A stretch of DNA of 64,000 bases from Streptomyces griseoluteus (GTDB lineage Bacteria; Actinomycetota; Actinomycetes; Streptomycetales; Streptomycetaceae): NCBI GenBank assembly GCA_000717735.1, contig JOBE01000057.1, forward strand, positions 13,004 through 77,003, in the 5' to 3' direction. The translations under genes and the position numbers were made by a program. The stretch's first letter is position 1; each line of letters starts with the position of its first letter. Positions 35,916 through 45,991 of the stretch are shown in pieces. The notes under the pieces were generated by a model. The model had not been told where the DNA came from. It made no database searches and saw only the letters and a program-made list of their open reading frames with translations.

Positions 35916-36484
35916 TACGGTTCCGGGTCCGGACCGGAGTTCCGTGGCGGGACACCCCCGTCGAGTACGGGCCGTGGAACCGGGTCTACGACCCGTTCCG
36001 CCGCTGGCAGCGCAACGGCACCTGGCACCCGGCAGCGGATCCTCACCCGGCTCCAGTCCCTGGCCGACGCGAAGGGCGCGATCGTCTGAGCGTCGACTCC
36101 ACGGTCTGCCGCGCCCATCAGCACTCGGCCGGGGCCCGCAAGGAGGGCCACCTGCAGAAGGAACCACCGGGCGGCATCTTCACCGAACCCCATGATCACG
36201 GGCCGGGACGGTCGCGCGGCGGGTTCACCACCAAGCTCCGCCTGGCCGTCGAGCAAGGCCAGAAACCCATGTCCATCGTGGTCACGCCAGGACAGCACGG
36301 AGACTCGCCGCAGTTCGAACCCGTGCTGGAGAAGGTCCGCGTACCCCGCATCGGACCGGGCCGGCCACGCTTCCGGCCCGACCGCGTGCGGGCCGACAAG
36401 GCGTACGCCTCCCGCAAGAACCGCGCCTACCTGCACCGCCGCAGGATCCGCTGCACCATCGCGGCCAACAACGAGTGGCTTTGA
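35916..36484 (+). pseudogene. IS5-family transposase remnant
   Basis: The sequence reads FRVRTGVPWRDTPVEYGPWN and FRRWQRNGTWH, changes frame, then VDSTVCRAHQHSAGARKEG and RGGFTTKLRLAVEQGQKPMS through RADKAYASRKNRAYLHRRRI. The N-terminus is replaced by the 99-bp repeat, and frameshifts lie near 36040. The frame ends at 36484 before the usual C-terminus. Confidence 0.7.
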
Positions 36485-36509
36485 ACGGAGGTAGCCCTCC
36501 CGTCCTGGT

Positions 36510-36851
36510 TCACCAGTCCCGGCCGGCGGTCAGCTCCTCTGCATCCGCTTCCGTGAACTCGTATGCCGACGCGACGAAGCAGAACTCGTCACAGATCCAC
36601 TCCCGCGCCACCGTCTCGATCTCGCTTCCGGCCGCCACGAACTCTCTGTCCAGCAGGTTGAACTCCTCCGTCGCAGCCTGGGTGAGTGCATACAAGCTCT
36701 TCAAGTCCGACGGCCGCTCGGCCTCGATGCGCTCGCACAGCCGCAGCAGGATCGCCTTCCCCTGATCGACCACGTGATCAGGGAAGTACGAGTCGTCGTA
36801 CATCTGCCGCAGGAATGCGTGTCCCGCTATCTGCTGGTTTGTGATCGGCAT
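36510..36851 (-). CDS. DUF5713 family protein
   Basis: The 113-residue acidic protein matches DUF5713: MPITNQQIAGHAFLRQMYDD, the segment YFPDHVVDQGKAILLRLCER, and the tail CFVASAYEFTEADAEEL. The function is unknown; such small soluble proteins are often found in toxin-immunity neighbourhoods (inference). It appears intact. Confidence 0.8.
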   Translation of the reverse strand: MPITNQQIAGHAFLRQMYDDSYFPDHVVDQGKAILLRLCERIEAERPSDLKSLYALTQAATEEFNLLDREFVAAGSEIETVAREWICDEFCFVASAYEFTEADAEELTAGRDW

Positions 36852-37258
36852 GGCACTTCCCTACCTCCGAGAAAAGCTAACGCGTCGATCATGCACAGCA
36901 CCACTGACAAGGACGCCCCTCCATGGACGCCAGACCGCACGCGACCAGGACTTTCACAAAGGCCCTAGCGCGCTCCGGCACACCGTCACTCGCACGGGCC
37001 ATCCCCGCTCCTTACGGTGGACCCGCCCACGCAACCCTCACGTCCCGCGCCGACTCCGGCGGCAGCGTGATCCCTACGCCCCCGCCGCGTCGCTTCCCAT
37101 GGGCCGGCCCCCGGCCAGTCGTCGCCCGATCCCCCTGGCTCACCTGCGGGCGACGATGCCGCGGTCGTCCGGCGGCCCGCCGCTCCGGCGGGCCGCTGAA
37201 GCCGAAGCGAGCGGCCGCTGGCGGGCGGGCTGGCGCGGGGTTCGTGAGCTGCGCAGGG
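36852..37258. other. No recognised gene
   Basis: About 400 bp with long frames only in GC-rich non-coding pattern; nothing supported. Confidence 0.4.
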
Positions 37259-37545
37259 TTACGGGGCAGGGGTGGAGTGGACGACGGTCATCTCGCACGG
37301 GCCGCCGGCGTAGACGTTGATGGCGTCGATCTCGCTCTGGTCGGCGGACAGGCCCCAGCGGAGCTTGGTGGCGGTCCACTCGGCGAGGTAGCGGTACGTG
37401 GCGTTCGGCGCGGGCGGCATCCATGTGGCCGGGTCCTGGTCGGCCTTCTGACGGTTCGTGCGCGCGGTCACCGCGACGAGGCTGGTGGCCGCGTCCTGGT
37501 CGTTCGCGTACGCCTCACGCCGCTTCGCGTCCCAGGCGGAGGCAC
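37259..37545 (-). pseudogene. C-terminal fragment of an HNH-family nuclease-like protein
   Basis: The frame reads DAATSLVAVTARTNRQKADQ, DPATWMPPAPNATYRYLAEW and ends MTVVHSTPAP. The TNRxKxDxDPAxWxPP pattern followed by an aromatic helix is typical of the tail of actinobacterial HNH/DUF1524-type nucleases. The HNH motif and N-terminus are absent. Confidence 0.5.
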
Positions 37546-37621
37546 CAGCTGGCGGGGAGCGTCATTCGAACCGTGCGGTATTCCCGGCTCCGAAGCAGCT
37601 GACAGGCACAGGCGGAAACGT

Positions 37622-38890
37622 TCAGCGGCCGTCGCGGCGCCATTCGTAACGCCACACCGCGTCGAGGTAGCCCTCCTCTTCCAGAGAACCGCGCTGCGGC
37701 GGGCCGAGAAGGCGTGCTGCTTCCACGCACCGTTTGTCGTCGTGGAGGGCAAGCCCGTAGACGGCAGCCAGCTGGACCAGACGGTCCGTATCGTCCAGCA
37801 CAGCTGCCATGGCGTCCGCGAACACGGGATCGTGGTCCCTGCCCTCGGCAACCACGCGGCAGGCGGTCTTCCGTACCACCGCGTCCGGATCGGCCATCAG
37901 CCCCAGCAACGCCGTGCGAGCATCGCCGGAAAAGGCCGGCGGCGAGGACAAAGCACTGAGCCCATGCGCCACCGCACGCCGTACCCGGGCATCGGGATGG
38001 CCGGCGTGCGGCAGAAGGGCCGTCTCCGCGCGGGGGTCGCTGTGTTCTCCAAGAGCGACCAGCACCTCGGTGAGGACGGCGACGTCCGTCTCTGCGGCCG
38101 CCCAGCCGGTGAACAGGTCCAGAGCGGGACCAGCGAACGCGTCCTCGTCGCTGTCGTCGAACAGATGAATAAGGCGGAGCACCTCGGCACCGAACAATCG
38201 GCGGGATGGGTCCGGGCTCGTACGCAGTACCGCCGCAGCGGCCCAGGTCGCCTCCTCTCGCCGTCCACTCAACTGGAGGCTGGCACGGCTCCACGCTGCA
38301 TGGTCCTGCTGATCGACCTGGGCCAACGCGCGGTCCATCAGCTCCTCGAACGGGGTTCGTACCCCGAGCAGTTCCTCGACGTACGTGAGGATCGCCCCAT
38401 GGCCGTCCCGCGCACTCATGCCACCAAGGGTGAACTCGACGACGCTGTCGTACTCGCCGTCCTGAACCCGCTTACGACCGACAGCGTCCCGGGATCCGGT
38501 ACGGCGTCGCAGCTCGGCCTCGACCCCCGTCTCGTGCCAGCTGCGCGCGAGGTCCCGGGCCTCCAGGAGTTCGATCTCGGGATACCTGCCGCGGATCTCG
38601 TGGTCCAGGAGCGCCTCGAACAGAGCGAGCGAACCCGAGTCGACCGCCTCGCTCAGGGGGATGAGGTCATCGGGGCGGCTCTGGCCTGAATCCGCACCGT
38701 ACTGAAGCAGCAGTTGGGCGATGCGCCCGGCGTGCATCCGGACGGCCAGGCAGAACGCGGCGTCCAGGTAGTCGGAGTCGCTGTGCTCGTGGAGAAGGAT
38801 CCTCACCAGGTCCGTGTCTCCAGCCTGGACTGCGGAGATCAGGGAGGACTGGCCGTCCACCGCATTGCTCGTACCCGTACCCACGCCCAT
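37622..38890 (-). CDS. Ankyrin- and HEAT-repeat protein
   Basis: The 422-residue cytoplasmic protein has two to three ankyrin-like repeats near the N-terminus (LISAVQAGDTDLVRILLHEH, AGRIAQLLLQYGADSG, LSEAVDSGSLALFEALLDHE). HEAT-like repeats follow in the second half (RAETALLPHAGHPDARVRRA, LLGLMADPDAVVRKTACRVV, DDTDRLVQLAAVYGLAL). Such repeat proteins bind other proteins and include toxin-immunity factors. There is no partner gene nearby, so the role is open. It is intact. Confidence 0.75.
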   Translation of the reverse strand: MGVGTGTSNAVDGQSSLISAVQAGDTDLVRILLHEHSDSDYLDAAFCLAVRMHAGRIAQLLLQYGADSGQSRPDDLIPLSEAVDSGSLALFEALLDHEIRGRYPEIELLEARDLARSWHETGVEAELRRRTGSRDAVGRKRVQDGEYDSVVEFTLGGMSARDGHGAILTYVEELLGVRTPFEELMDRALAQVDQQDHAAWSRASLQLSGRREEATWAAAAVLRTSPDPSRRLFGAEVLRLIHLFDDSDEDAFAGPALDLFTGWAAAETDVAVLTEVLVALGEHSDPRAETALLPHAGHPDARVRRAVAHGLSALSSPPAFSGDARTALLGLMADPDAVVRKTACRVVAEGRDHDPVFADAMAAVLDDTDRLVQLAAVYGLALHDDKRCVEAARLLGPPQRGSLEEEGYLDAVWRYEWRRDGR

Positions 38891-38999
38891 GATCCTGTTC
38901 CCCCGTAGCGTTCTCGCAGCTCAGTGTAGATCTGCCGAAATCGGCCCGACGGGGCGGATAACAGCCGGCACGGCCCGGCGGACTTGCCTGACGACCCAA

Positions 39000-39960
39000 T
39001 CAGGACCCGGGGTAATGAGGCCCATCGGTAAGGGCACGCTGGCGTGCTTGAAAGTAGGCGGTCCAGTCGGTGGCGGCGCGACGGCGCCACTGGTCGGCCG
39101 TGATCGGGTGGAGGCCGAGCATCGGGCCGAGGACCGCGGGCGGCAGGTCGCCAGCGAGGGCCACCAAGGCGGTGGTCCGGGCGGGCCGGTTGGGGATGTG
39201 ACAGGCGGCCAGGCGTCGGCTGAGGGCCGCGGCGGAGATGTGGGCACAGGGCGGCCCGGACGTCGAGGTCAAGGCGGGAGTCGGTGAGGCACTGGTGGAG
39301 GAGGTCCCAGTGGGAGTCCTCGTCCAGGCCGACCGGGTCCGCCTTCGGGCGGTGCGGCACGAGGAGGTCGCGGGCGTGGTGGCGGCGGTGGGCGCAAACA
39401 ACGAAGTCGCGGACCTCGTAGCGGGTGCCGGACTTGGCCGCGAGCCAGGCGTCGAGGCGGCCTTGGTCGAGGGTCGCGATGGTCAGGCCGTGGCCGGCTG
39501 TCGTGGAGAGGAGGTCGGCGGCGAGATTGATGCGGGTGTAGGCCCAGCGGATCCGGTGCTTGACCCCGCCGGCCCGGGCGGCCTGGTGGCGTTTGGCACG
39601 GGGCAGCAGGGAGCAGCGGACGTCGGGGCGGAGCAGGGCTCCGTGCTCGGGGTGCCGGGCGACAGTCCGTTCCAGGTACCGAACGATCCGCACCGCGAGT
39701 TCGTCCCGGGGCTCCAGAACCTGGTAGGCGGTCAGCAGGCCGCGCAGGCACTCGGCGGTCATCGAGGTCGGTGTGAGAGAGCGGGCGGCCTGAGGTCATG
39801 AGGTCCCGCAGAAGGCGGGCGGAGCGGGAGCCACGCAACCAGTTCAGGACCGTTCCCGCATCCGGAGCCTCGGCCAGCGCCGCCCGCATCGCCGCGAGCG
39901 ATCTGGTGCCCGCCGCTTCGGGTACGTCGGTGAACAGGTCCAGGTGGTCGGCGACCGCAA
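39000..39960 (-). pseudogene. Integrase-like hypothetical protein, deleted and frameshifted
   Basis: Pieces in different frames read DHLDLFTDVPEAAGTRSLAA, LNWLRGSRSARLLRDL, TAECLRGLLTAYQVLEPRDE, YTRINLAADLLSTTAGHGLT and finally ALSRRLAACHIPNRPARTTA ... LHPITADQWRRRAATDWTAY. The order matches a common Streptomyces protein resembling tyrosine recombinases. The middle part is missing after LDLDVRAALCPH, and at least two frameshifts are present. Confidence 0.5.
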
Positions 39961-40026
39961 TACGACAAGTTGGCCGCGCGCTATGAGGCGACAGTGCTGG
40001 TCGCAGCCATCAATGAGTGGCTGTGA
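39961..40026 (+). pseudogene. IS5-family transposase C-terminal tail
   Basis: The 21 residues YDKLAARYEATVLVAAINEW plus Leu and a stop are the conserved end of an IS5-type transposase. The rest of the element is gone. Confidence 0.6.
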
Positions 40027-40089
40027 CCAGTCCGTGGCATCAGCGCCAGGCGGACGAACGCACGTTCCGGCGCGAGGCATCATGGAGCG

Positions 40090-40890
40090 ATGAGCGAGAA
40101 TCGAACCCCGACGGCAGTGTTGCTGCACGGCTGGCCGGTCACGTCCGACCACTGGCGGTACCTGGTTCCGGCCCTTGAGGCCGGCGGCATCACCGCGGTC
40201 CCCATCACGCTTCCCGGGCTGGGCACCGCTCCCGAACCTGGCGTGACTGACTTCCGCAAGGCGGCACTTGCCGATGAAGTCCGGGCCCGGCTGACGCAGG
40301 AGGGCGTCACACGCTTCGCCGTCATCGGTCACGACTGGGGTGCGACGGTCGGATACCTCATCGCGGCCCAGGCACCGGAATCGGTCAGCGCGCTCGTGGT
40401 CGAGGAGGAGATCCTTCCCGGTATCGATGTTGAGATTCCCGAGGCCGGCCGGGGCTACTATCCGGCCTGGCATGGCCCCTTCAATCGGACGCCTGACCTC
40501 GCGGAGAAGCTCGTGCCCGGCCGGGAAGCGGCGTACTACGGCACGTTCCTGGAACAGAGCGCCGGACCGAGCGGCCTCAGCCCGGACACCCTTCGTGCCT
40601 ACATCGACGCGTACAGCACTCCAGGCGTACTGGATGCCGGGCTGGCGTACTACCGCACCAGGTCAGAAGATGTCGACGACATCCAAGCTCTTGCCGCCCA
40701 GCCGATTTCTACGCCTGTCCTGGCGGCCGGAGGCAGACACGCGATGGGGACGGCTGTCGCGGCCGGACTGGCCACCCTCGCCACCTGCGTCACCCCACTC
40801 GTCTTCGAACAATCCGGCCACTACCCCGCAGAGCAGGAACCGGACAGCGTGAACCTCGCAATCGTGCAGTTCCTGCAACGGCACTCGTGA
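40090..40890 (+). CDS. Alpha/beta hydrolase, epoxide hydrolase-like
   Basis: The 266-residue protein has the oxyanion motif LLHGWPVTSDHWRYLVPAL, the nucleophile elbow VIGHDWGATVGYL (Asp nucleophile, as in epoxide hydrolases and haloalkane dehalogenases) and the C-terminal catalytic His in QSGHYPAEQEPD. A cap region lies between (residues about 120-200). Substrate unknown. The gene stands alone between IS remnants and appears intact. Confidence 0.88.
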   Translation: MSENRTPTAVLLHGWPVTSDHWRYLVPALEAGGITAVPITLPGLGTAPEPGVTDFRKAALADEVRARLTQEGVTRFAVIGHDWGATVGYLIAAQAPESVSALVVEEEILPGIDVEIPEAGRGYYPAWHGPFNRTPDLAEKLVPGREAAYYGTFLEQSAGPSGLSPDTLRAYIDAYSTPGVLDAGLAYYRTRSEDVDDIQALAAQPISTPVLAAGGRHAMGTAVAAGLATLATCVTPLVFEQSGHYPAEQEPDSVNLAIVQFLQRHS

Positions 40891-40951
40891 CCCCTCGATG
40901 CCGCGCTCCCAAAGCGCATCTTGAGTCATCTACGCACTTTCGCAACAGGCC

Positions 40952-42411
40952 CTAACTTGATCTTTAACGTGTGGCGTCGAACGGTGCGTCGCACTTGATC
41001 GCTCGGTTCGGTAACCGCCGTACATGGAAACGGCCTTCGTCTGAACATGTGCTCCGACCAAGGAACACACACATTCAGCACGAAGGCCTTCTGGCAGAGC
41101 TGTCGCTGGTGGGCGAACACCGCCGTGGACACGGAGGACTCTACGCCGCGCTCGCACAGGGCCGGATCGACGCGGACAGGATGCGGCAGGCCCTGGCCTC
41201 GGTGCCGCTGCCGCGGGCAGTCGACGGCCGGCTGGTCCTGGCCGTCGATGTCACGTGCTGGCTGCGGCCCGCCGCCCACACCTCACCAGAGCGGATCCTG
41301 TGCCACACCTACGGCCGGGGCAAGGATCAGCACATCCCCGTTCCGGGGTGGCCGTACTCGATCGTCTCCGCGCTGGAGCCGGGCCGCAGCTCATGGACCG
41401 CCCCGCTGGACGCGCTGCGTCTGGCACCCGGAGACGACACCGCCACCGTCACCGCCCGGCAGCTGCGCGAACTGGTCGAGCGACTGATCGCCGCAGGCCA
41501 GTGGCAGGCTGGCGCCCCGGACGTCCTCGTCATCGCGGACGCCGGATACGACGCACCACGCCCGGCCCACCTCCTGCGGGACCTGCCGGTCCAGGTCCTG
41601 GCCCGGATGCGTTCGGACCGAGTACTACGTCGGGCCGTCCCGCCGCGGCAGCCCCACACCATGGGCCGTCCGCCGCGGCACGGCGGCGAGTTCGTCTTCG
41701 GGCAGAGCCCGACACCTGGGGCACCCCGGACACCGAAACCGTCACCGACACCCGCCTCTACGGAACCGCCCGAGCACGCTCGTGGGACCGACTCCACCCC
41801 AAGCTCACCCACCGATCTTCCTGGGCCGCGGCCGACGGCACCCTTCCGATCGTCGAGGGGACCGTGATCCGCCTGGACATCGATCACCTGCCCAGCGGAG
41901 CGACCCCGAAGCCGGTCTGGCTGGGGTGGTCGGCACCGGCGCCACCGAAGCGGACAGCGACCGACTCTGGCAGGCACACCTGCGCCGTTTCGATATCGAG
42001 CACACCTTCCGCCTGTTCAAACAGACTCTCGGCTGGACCTGTCCCAAGATCCGCACCCCCGAGGCGGCGGACCGCTGGACCTGGCTGATCCTCGCGGCCC
42101 ACACCCAACTGCGACTGGCCCGGCCATTAGCAGCCGACCGGCGTCGCCCATGGGAGAAGCCCGTTTCCTCGGACAGGCTGACCCCGGCACGTGTCCGCCG
42201 CGACTTTCGGCACATCCGCCCCAAGCTCGTCTGCCCGGCCGGAGCACCTAAACCCACCCGCCCCGGACCTGGACGACCACCCGGCCGAAAGAACACCCGA
42301 CCCACCCCACGCCACGACGTCCACACACCCAGCAGAACAAGCACTGCAGCGTCCAGGATGGCGAAGTCGACCACCCCACGACCCCGCCGCACAGGTTAAG
42401 GATCAAGCTAG
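40952..42411 (+). mobile_element. IS element with CTA(A/G)CTTGATC ends
   Basis: The left end CTAACTTGATCTTTAACG and the reverse complement of the right end CTAGCTTGATCCTTAACC match at most positions, and both continue with TGTG. The 1.46-kb element holds one broken transposase. No target duplication was recognised. Confidence 0.65.
40971..42399 (+). pseudogene. IS701-like/NF041680-type DDE transposase, frameshifted
   Basis: The frames in order give LSLVGEHRRGHGGLYAALAQ, LVLAVDVTCWLRPAAHTSPE, APDVLVIADAGYDAPRPAHL, then after a shift near 41700 YGTARARSWDRLHPKLTHRS, and after another near 41935 DIEHTFRLFKQTLGWTCPKI and TPARVRRDFRHIRPKL. The D, D and E-type motifs are recognisable but the gene needs two frameshifts to be read. 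The family label is from memory of similar Streptomyces proteins. Confidence 0.6.
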
Positions 42412-42533
42412 TGGGGTCATCGCCGGCACCCGTCGGCGGGCCCCGTACGAGCGTGCGGGTGTCACAGAGGGATGCGGTCCTGGTGCTCGGCCGACACCAG
42501 GACCGCGGAACCGACAACGTGAAGGGTTGTCAC

Positions 42534-42830
42534 ATGTACGGTCATGATCCGCTTCTGATCCTTTTGATCATGGTTCTTCTTGCAGTCCTGGCCGGGTGGA
42601 TCCAGCACCGCTGGCCGGCGATCGGGGCCTCCGTCGACGTCGCCGGAAAGGTCTTGCTCGCCATCATCGGCCTGCTGCTCTTCGTCGTCACCGTCACGGA
42701 GACGACGGGCAACGCTCCGGCGCCGGCAACACCGGCACCGGTTACCTCGACAACAGCACCGGTACCGGCAACGCCGACTCCCGGTACGACAACCGCAGCC
42801 GGCGAACGAGGGGACGCACCCCGGCGATAG
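42534..42830 (+). CDS. Small membrane protein with Pro/Thr-rich tail
   Basis: The 98-residue protein has two hydrophobic helices (residues about 6-22 LLILLIMVLLAVLAGW and 38-57 VAGKVLLAIIGLLLFVVTV) and an Ala/Pro/Thr tail that could be exported. A GAAGGG sequence upstream may be its ribosome site. No family recognised. Confidence 0.5.
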   Translation: MYGHDPLLILLIMVLLAVLAGWIQHRWPAIGASVDVAGKVLLAIIGLLLFVVTVTETTGNAPAPATPAPVTSTTAPVPATPTPGTTTAAGERGDAPRR

Positions 42831-43076
42831 CCGCCTCCATGCCCACACCACACCCGGGCCGCCTTCCCGCCAGAGGCGGCCCCCGCCATGTCCGAGAACA
42901 GAGCCGGCCCAGAAGCAAGGACGACCAAGAGCGTCCGCGTCCGCCGGGCAAGGGCACGAGCCCTCCGGCAACGCCGCCGCACCCGCCTCGCGCCCAGCCA
43001 ACTACGACAGCACCTCTTCGTACGGCTATCGCGTACAAAGACACCTCATGCAGTTAAGCCGTCAAGTTGACCTTGG

Positions 43077-43385
43077 TCATCCAACTGCAAAGGCGGCCAG
43101 CAGGGTGTCCACCCGGACCTCAAGTTCGGGCGTCAGGGCTCCCTTCACGACCACCATGAGCTCATCACCGCCGACCGTAGGGGCAAGCCGAACCTCGACC
43201 TGTCGCTGCTCACCGACCAAGGGATACGAGTACCAGCCGTCGGGCCGATCGTCGTCGGTCGCCTCGACCGCCAGTGCCACCGTCCCCCAGTCGGTGGCAT
43301 CGAAGCCGTAGCCCACGTAGTGCGACAGCAACTCCAGGAACGACCGCAGGTTGCGCTCCCAGATCCATCCACCGACTTCTGCCAT
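43077..43385 (-). CDS. Small hypothetical protein
   Basis: The 102-residue acidic protein starts MAEVGGWIWERNLRSFLELL and has alternating strands (VALAVEATDDDRPDGWYSYP, QVEVRLAPTVGGDELMVVVK). It resembles small immunity-type proteins in size and composition, but no family was recognised. It seems intact. Confidence 0.55.
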   Translation of the reverse strand: MAEVGGWIWERNLRSFLELLSHYVGYGFDATDWGTVALAVEATDDDRPDGWYSYPLVGEQRQVEVRLAPTVGGDELMVVVKGALTPELEVRVDTLLAAFAVG

Positions 43386-43440
43386 GACTCCCCCTCCGCA
43401 CTCGGAAGGGACAGCCCGTCATGGGCCGAGTCCGCAGTGA

Positions 43441-44105
43441 TCACCCTGCCTGGGCAGGAGGGGGAAACGCGACCACTTCATCGAATGGAACGCGTGCCAG
43501 AAGGCAGTGGTGAAGTTGGCCGAGCATGCGGTTGAACAGGTGCCGCAGAGCTTGCATGTGCCAGTCCCCTCCTGCCCGGCGGCGCCGGTAGTGGGCGTCC
43601 GCGCCGGTGGAACCGCTGAGCGAGGCGAAGGCCCACAGGTGGCCGACGTGGTTGAGCCGGTTGTTCTTGACGAACCGGCGTCCGACGTAGCGGCGTTTGC
43701 CGGAAGCCCGCGTGATCGGGGCGGACCCGGCGTACGCCTTCAGTCCTCCAGCCGTGGCGAACCGGCTCCTGTCGTCGCCGATCTCGCCCAGAATGCGGGC
43801 ACCGACCTGGGGACCGATCCCGGGGAAGCTCAGCATGATCGCCGCGTCCGGGTGAGACCGAAAGGCCTCCTCGGTAGCACGGGCCAGGCCATCGACCGCC
43901 TCGCAGGCCGCGTCCAGCTGCAGCAGCAGAGCCCGTGCCTGCTTACCCATGGCGTCCTCGACGAGGGGCAGCTGACGCGGGGCTTCCTCACGGAAGAGCT
44001 GCTGGATTCGTTCAGCATCGGTTTCAATGCCCCGGCGGCGGCCGGCTCGCCGGAGCATCGCGGTCAGCTTCCGCATCTGTCCGGATCCGCCCCCCAGTCG
44101 GATCC
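43441..44105 (-). pseudogene. IS110-family transposase, C-terminal half
   Basis: The fragment contains RIQQLFREEAPRQLPLVEDA, IMLSFPGIGPQVGARILGEI, GLKAYAGSAPITRASGKRRY and NRLNHVGHLWAFASL, which is the Transposase_20 domain. The N-terminal RuvC-like DEDD domain is missing; the sequence stops at the S33 peptidase gene. It is related to the IS110 copy at 54016-55258. Confidence 0.75.
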
Positions 44106-44119
44106 GGAGCGGCAAGCTG

Positions 44120-45604
44120 TCAGGACGGCACGGCGGGGCAGCTGGTGCCCCGGGGTGGGACTGCAAGGTCGATGAGGTAGCTGTCCACGGCGTCCTCCAT
44201 ACACGGGCCGCTGGTGACGCTGCCGTGGCCGTGGCCCTCGTAGGTGAGGAGCACGCCGCTGCGGCCGAGCTGCCGGGCCACCGAGACCGCCCACGGGTAG
44301 CCGGTGGCGGGGTCGTGGAGCGCGTTGGAGACCAGGATCGGCGGGGCACCATGTGCGTCCAGGCGGTGCTGTGGGTTGGCGGTCGGCGCGCCCAGGCACG
44401 CCGCTGCCATGTGGATCGGCAGCAGGTAAGGCAGGTCGGGCGCGGTCTTGTTCATCATGGCGACGAGCGAGGCGTACTCCTGGTAGTCGCGCACCGGCAG
44501 GTGCCAGTCCGAGCAGAAGACCGGGGAGGCCGAAGGCAGCGGCGCTGTCGAGATGGGCGACGCAGGCAGCGGCTTGCTCGCGTCCATCCCCGCGATCTCC
44601 GTGGCCAGGCCCGCGTAGTCGGCCACGTAGAACTTCTTGAATGCGATCTTGTTGACCAGATCCGAAGACGACAGCGAGGTGCCCGGCTTCGCCGGGTCCT
44701 CCAGCTCGCCGCGCCCGGCCCGGGCCAACAGGCCCTGCCAGACGCCGCGGACGTCGCGGCCGTGCAGCGCGCAGTCCGCGGCACCGTCGCACCACTTCAC
44801 GAACTCCTGGAATGAATCCTGTGCCGTGGCCGCCTCGGACTGCAGGAAGTCACGGGTGGTCGGGACGCTGTGGTCCATGACGCTCTCCAGCACCATCGCA
44901 CGCACGCGCCGCGGGTAAGTCTCGGCGTACTGTGCCCCGAGCAGCGTGCCGTACGAGCTGCCGTGGAAGGTCAGTTTCCGCTCGCCGAGGGCGGCCCGGA
45001 GGGCGTCCAAGTCCCGGACCGTCTGGGCGGTGTCAAGGTGGTCGAACACCGGGCCGGTACGGGCCCGGCAGTCGGCACGGAGCCGCCTGTTGTACGCCAT
45101 GGTGGCGTCGAAGTCCGCCTGGCTCTTCAGCTCCGGTGACGGCCGCTTGGCAAGCAGGTCGCCGGAGCAGGTCACCGGGTTGCTGTTGCCCACGCCGCGC
45201 GGGTCGAAGCTGACGATGTCGAAGCTGCGGCGGACCTCGGGGCTGAACCGGCTGATACGGCGCACCACCATTTCCACACCCGAGTCGCCCGGCCCGCCGG
45301 GGCCGAATACCATCGGGCCGACGCGTGTGCCGGGGTCGGTGGCCTTGCGGCGGGCCACGGCCAGGTCGAGTCTTGGCCCGTCCGGGTGGGCCCAGTCGAC
45401 CGGCACCGAAAGAATGGTGCACTCGGCTTCTGGCTTCGCCGGGTCGTCACACGGTGCCCACCGCAGGGCCCCGGTGGCAGACGGCGACGCGTGGACCGCG
45501 GGAGCGGCGGCGAGGCCGGTGATTACGGCCGTGGCGGCTCCCACGGACATGGCCGTGCCCCGTGCGGCGATGCGCCGCAGTGTGGATCTGCCCCTTAACG
45601 GCAT
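44120..45604 (-). CDS. Secreted S33-family peptidase (tripeptidyl aminopeptidase-like)
   Basis: The 494-residue protein has a basic N-terminus and signal peptide ending near AAPAVHA. The alpha/beta-hydrolase fold follows: GPMVFGPGGPGDSG oxyanion loop, FDIVSFDPRGVGNS, nucleophile elbow FHGSSYGTLLGAQYA and the C-terminal TAP-like domain. There the His is in LTYEGHGHGSV and the Asp in NALHDPATGYPWA. This is the SlpD/SlpE and tripeptidyl aminopeptidase type of Streptomyces, acting on extracellular peptides. It is intact although its 3' end abuts an IS110 fragment. Confidence 0.9.
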   Translation of the reverse strand: MPLRGRSTLRRIAARGTAMSVGAATAVITGLAAAPAVHASPSATGALRWAPCDDPAKPEAECTILSVPVDWAHPDGPRLDLAVARRKATDPGTRVGPMVFGPGGPGDSGVEMVVRRISRFSPEVRRSFDIVSFDPRGVGNSNPVTCSGDLLAKRPSPELKSQADFDATMAYNRRLRADCRARTGPVFDHLDTAQTVRDLDALRAALGERKLTFHGSSYGTLLGAQYAETYPRRVRAMVLESVMDHSVPTTRDFLQSEAATAQDSFQEFVKWCDGAADCALHGRDVRGVWQGLLARAGRGELEDPAKPGTSLSSSDLVNKIAFKKFYVADYAGLATEIAGMDASKPLPASPISTAPLPSASPVFCSDWHLPVRDYQEYASLVAMMNKTAPDLPYLLPIHMAAACLGAPTANPQHRLDAHGAPPILVSNALHDPATGYPWAVSVARQLGRSGVLLTYEGHGHGSVTSGPCMEDAVDSYLIDLAVPPRGTSCPAVPS

Positions 45605-45991
45605 GGATCCTCCTCATGAAGAGAGCGGTTGTGTCAGACGTGCGGACCCGGCCGGGGCACCGTCGTCACGATAGGTGCACTGCCGCCCATGTGGTGCCCC
45701 TGTCAGGGGCTTTTCCGGGGCAGGTCGGGGACCACTCAGGGGCGACCGGGGCGCAGCGCGAAAAATAGTCAGGGTCGGGTCAGGGGAAAGGCTCTGTCCC
45801 ACTCTCGGTCGGCCCGTCAGCCACGACACCGACCTCTACAAGGGGGGAAACACCGTCGAACTGCTGACCAACAAGCTCAAGGCCGCGGCATCGCCACCCG
45901 AAACGACAACACCCCAGACAGCTACTTCGCCGACCTAGTACTGCAACGGTGCTTGCGGTGACGGTTGGGCAGGTCGGTCGTTGGTCTGCTC
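45605..45991. other. Intergenic region with a small coding remnant
   Basis: Upstream of the peptidase I see no clear promoter. At 45825-45950 the plus strand reads DLYKGGNTVELLTNKLKAAA and, in another frame, RNDNTPDSYFADLVLQ, a frameshifted remnant of unknown origin. Confidence 0.35.
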
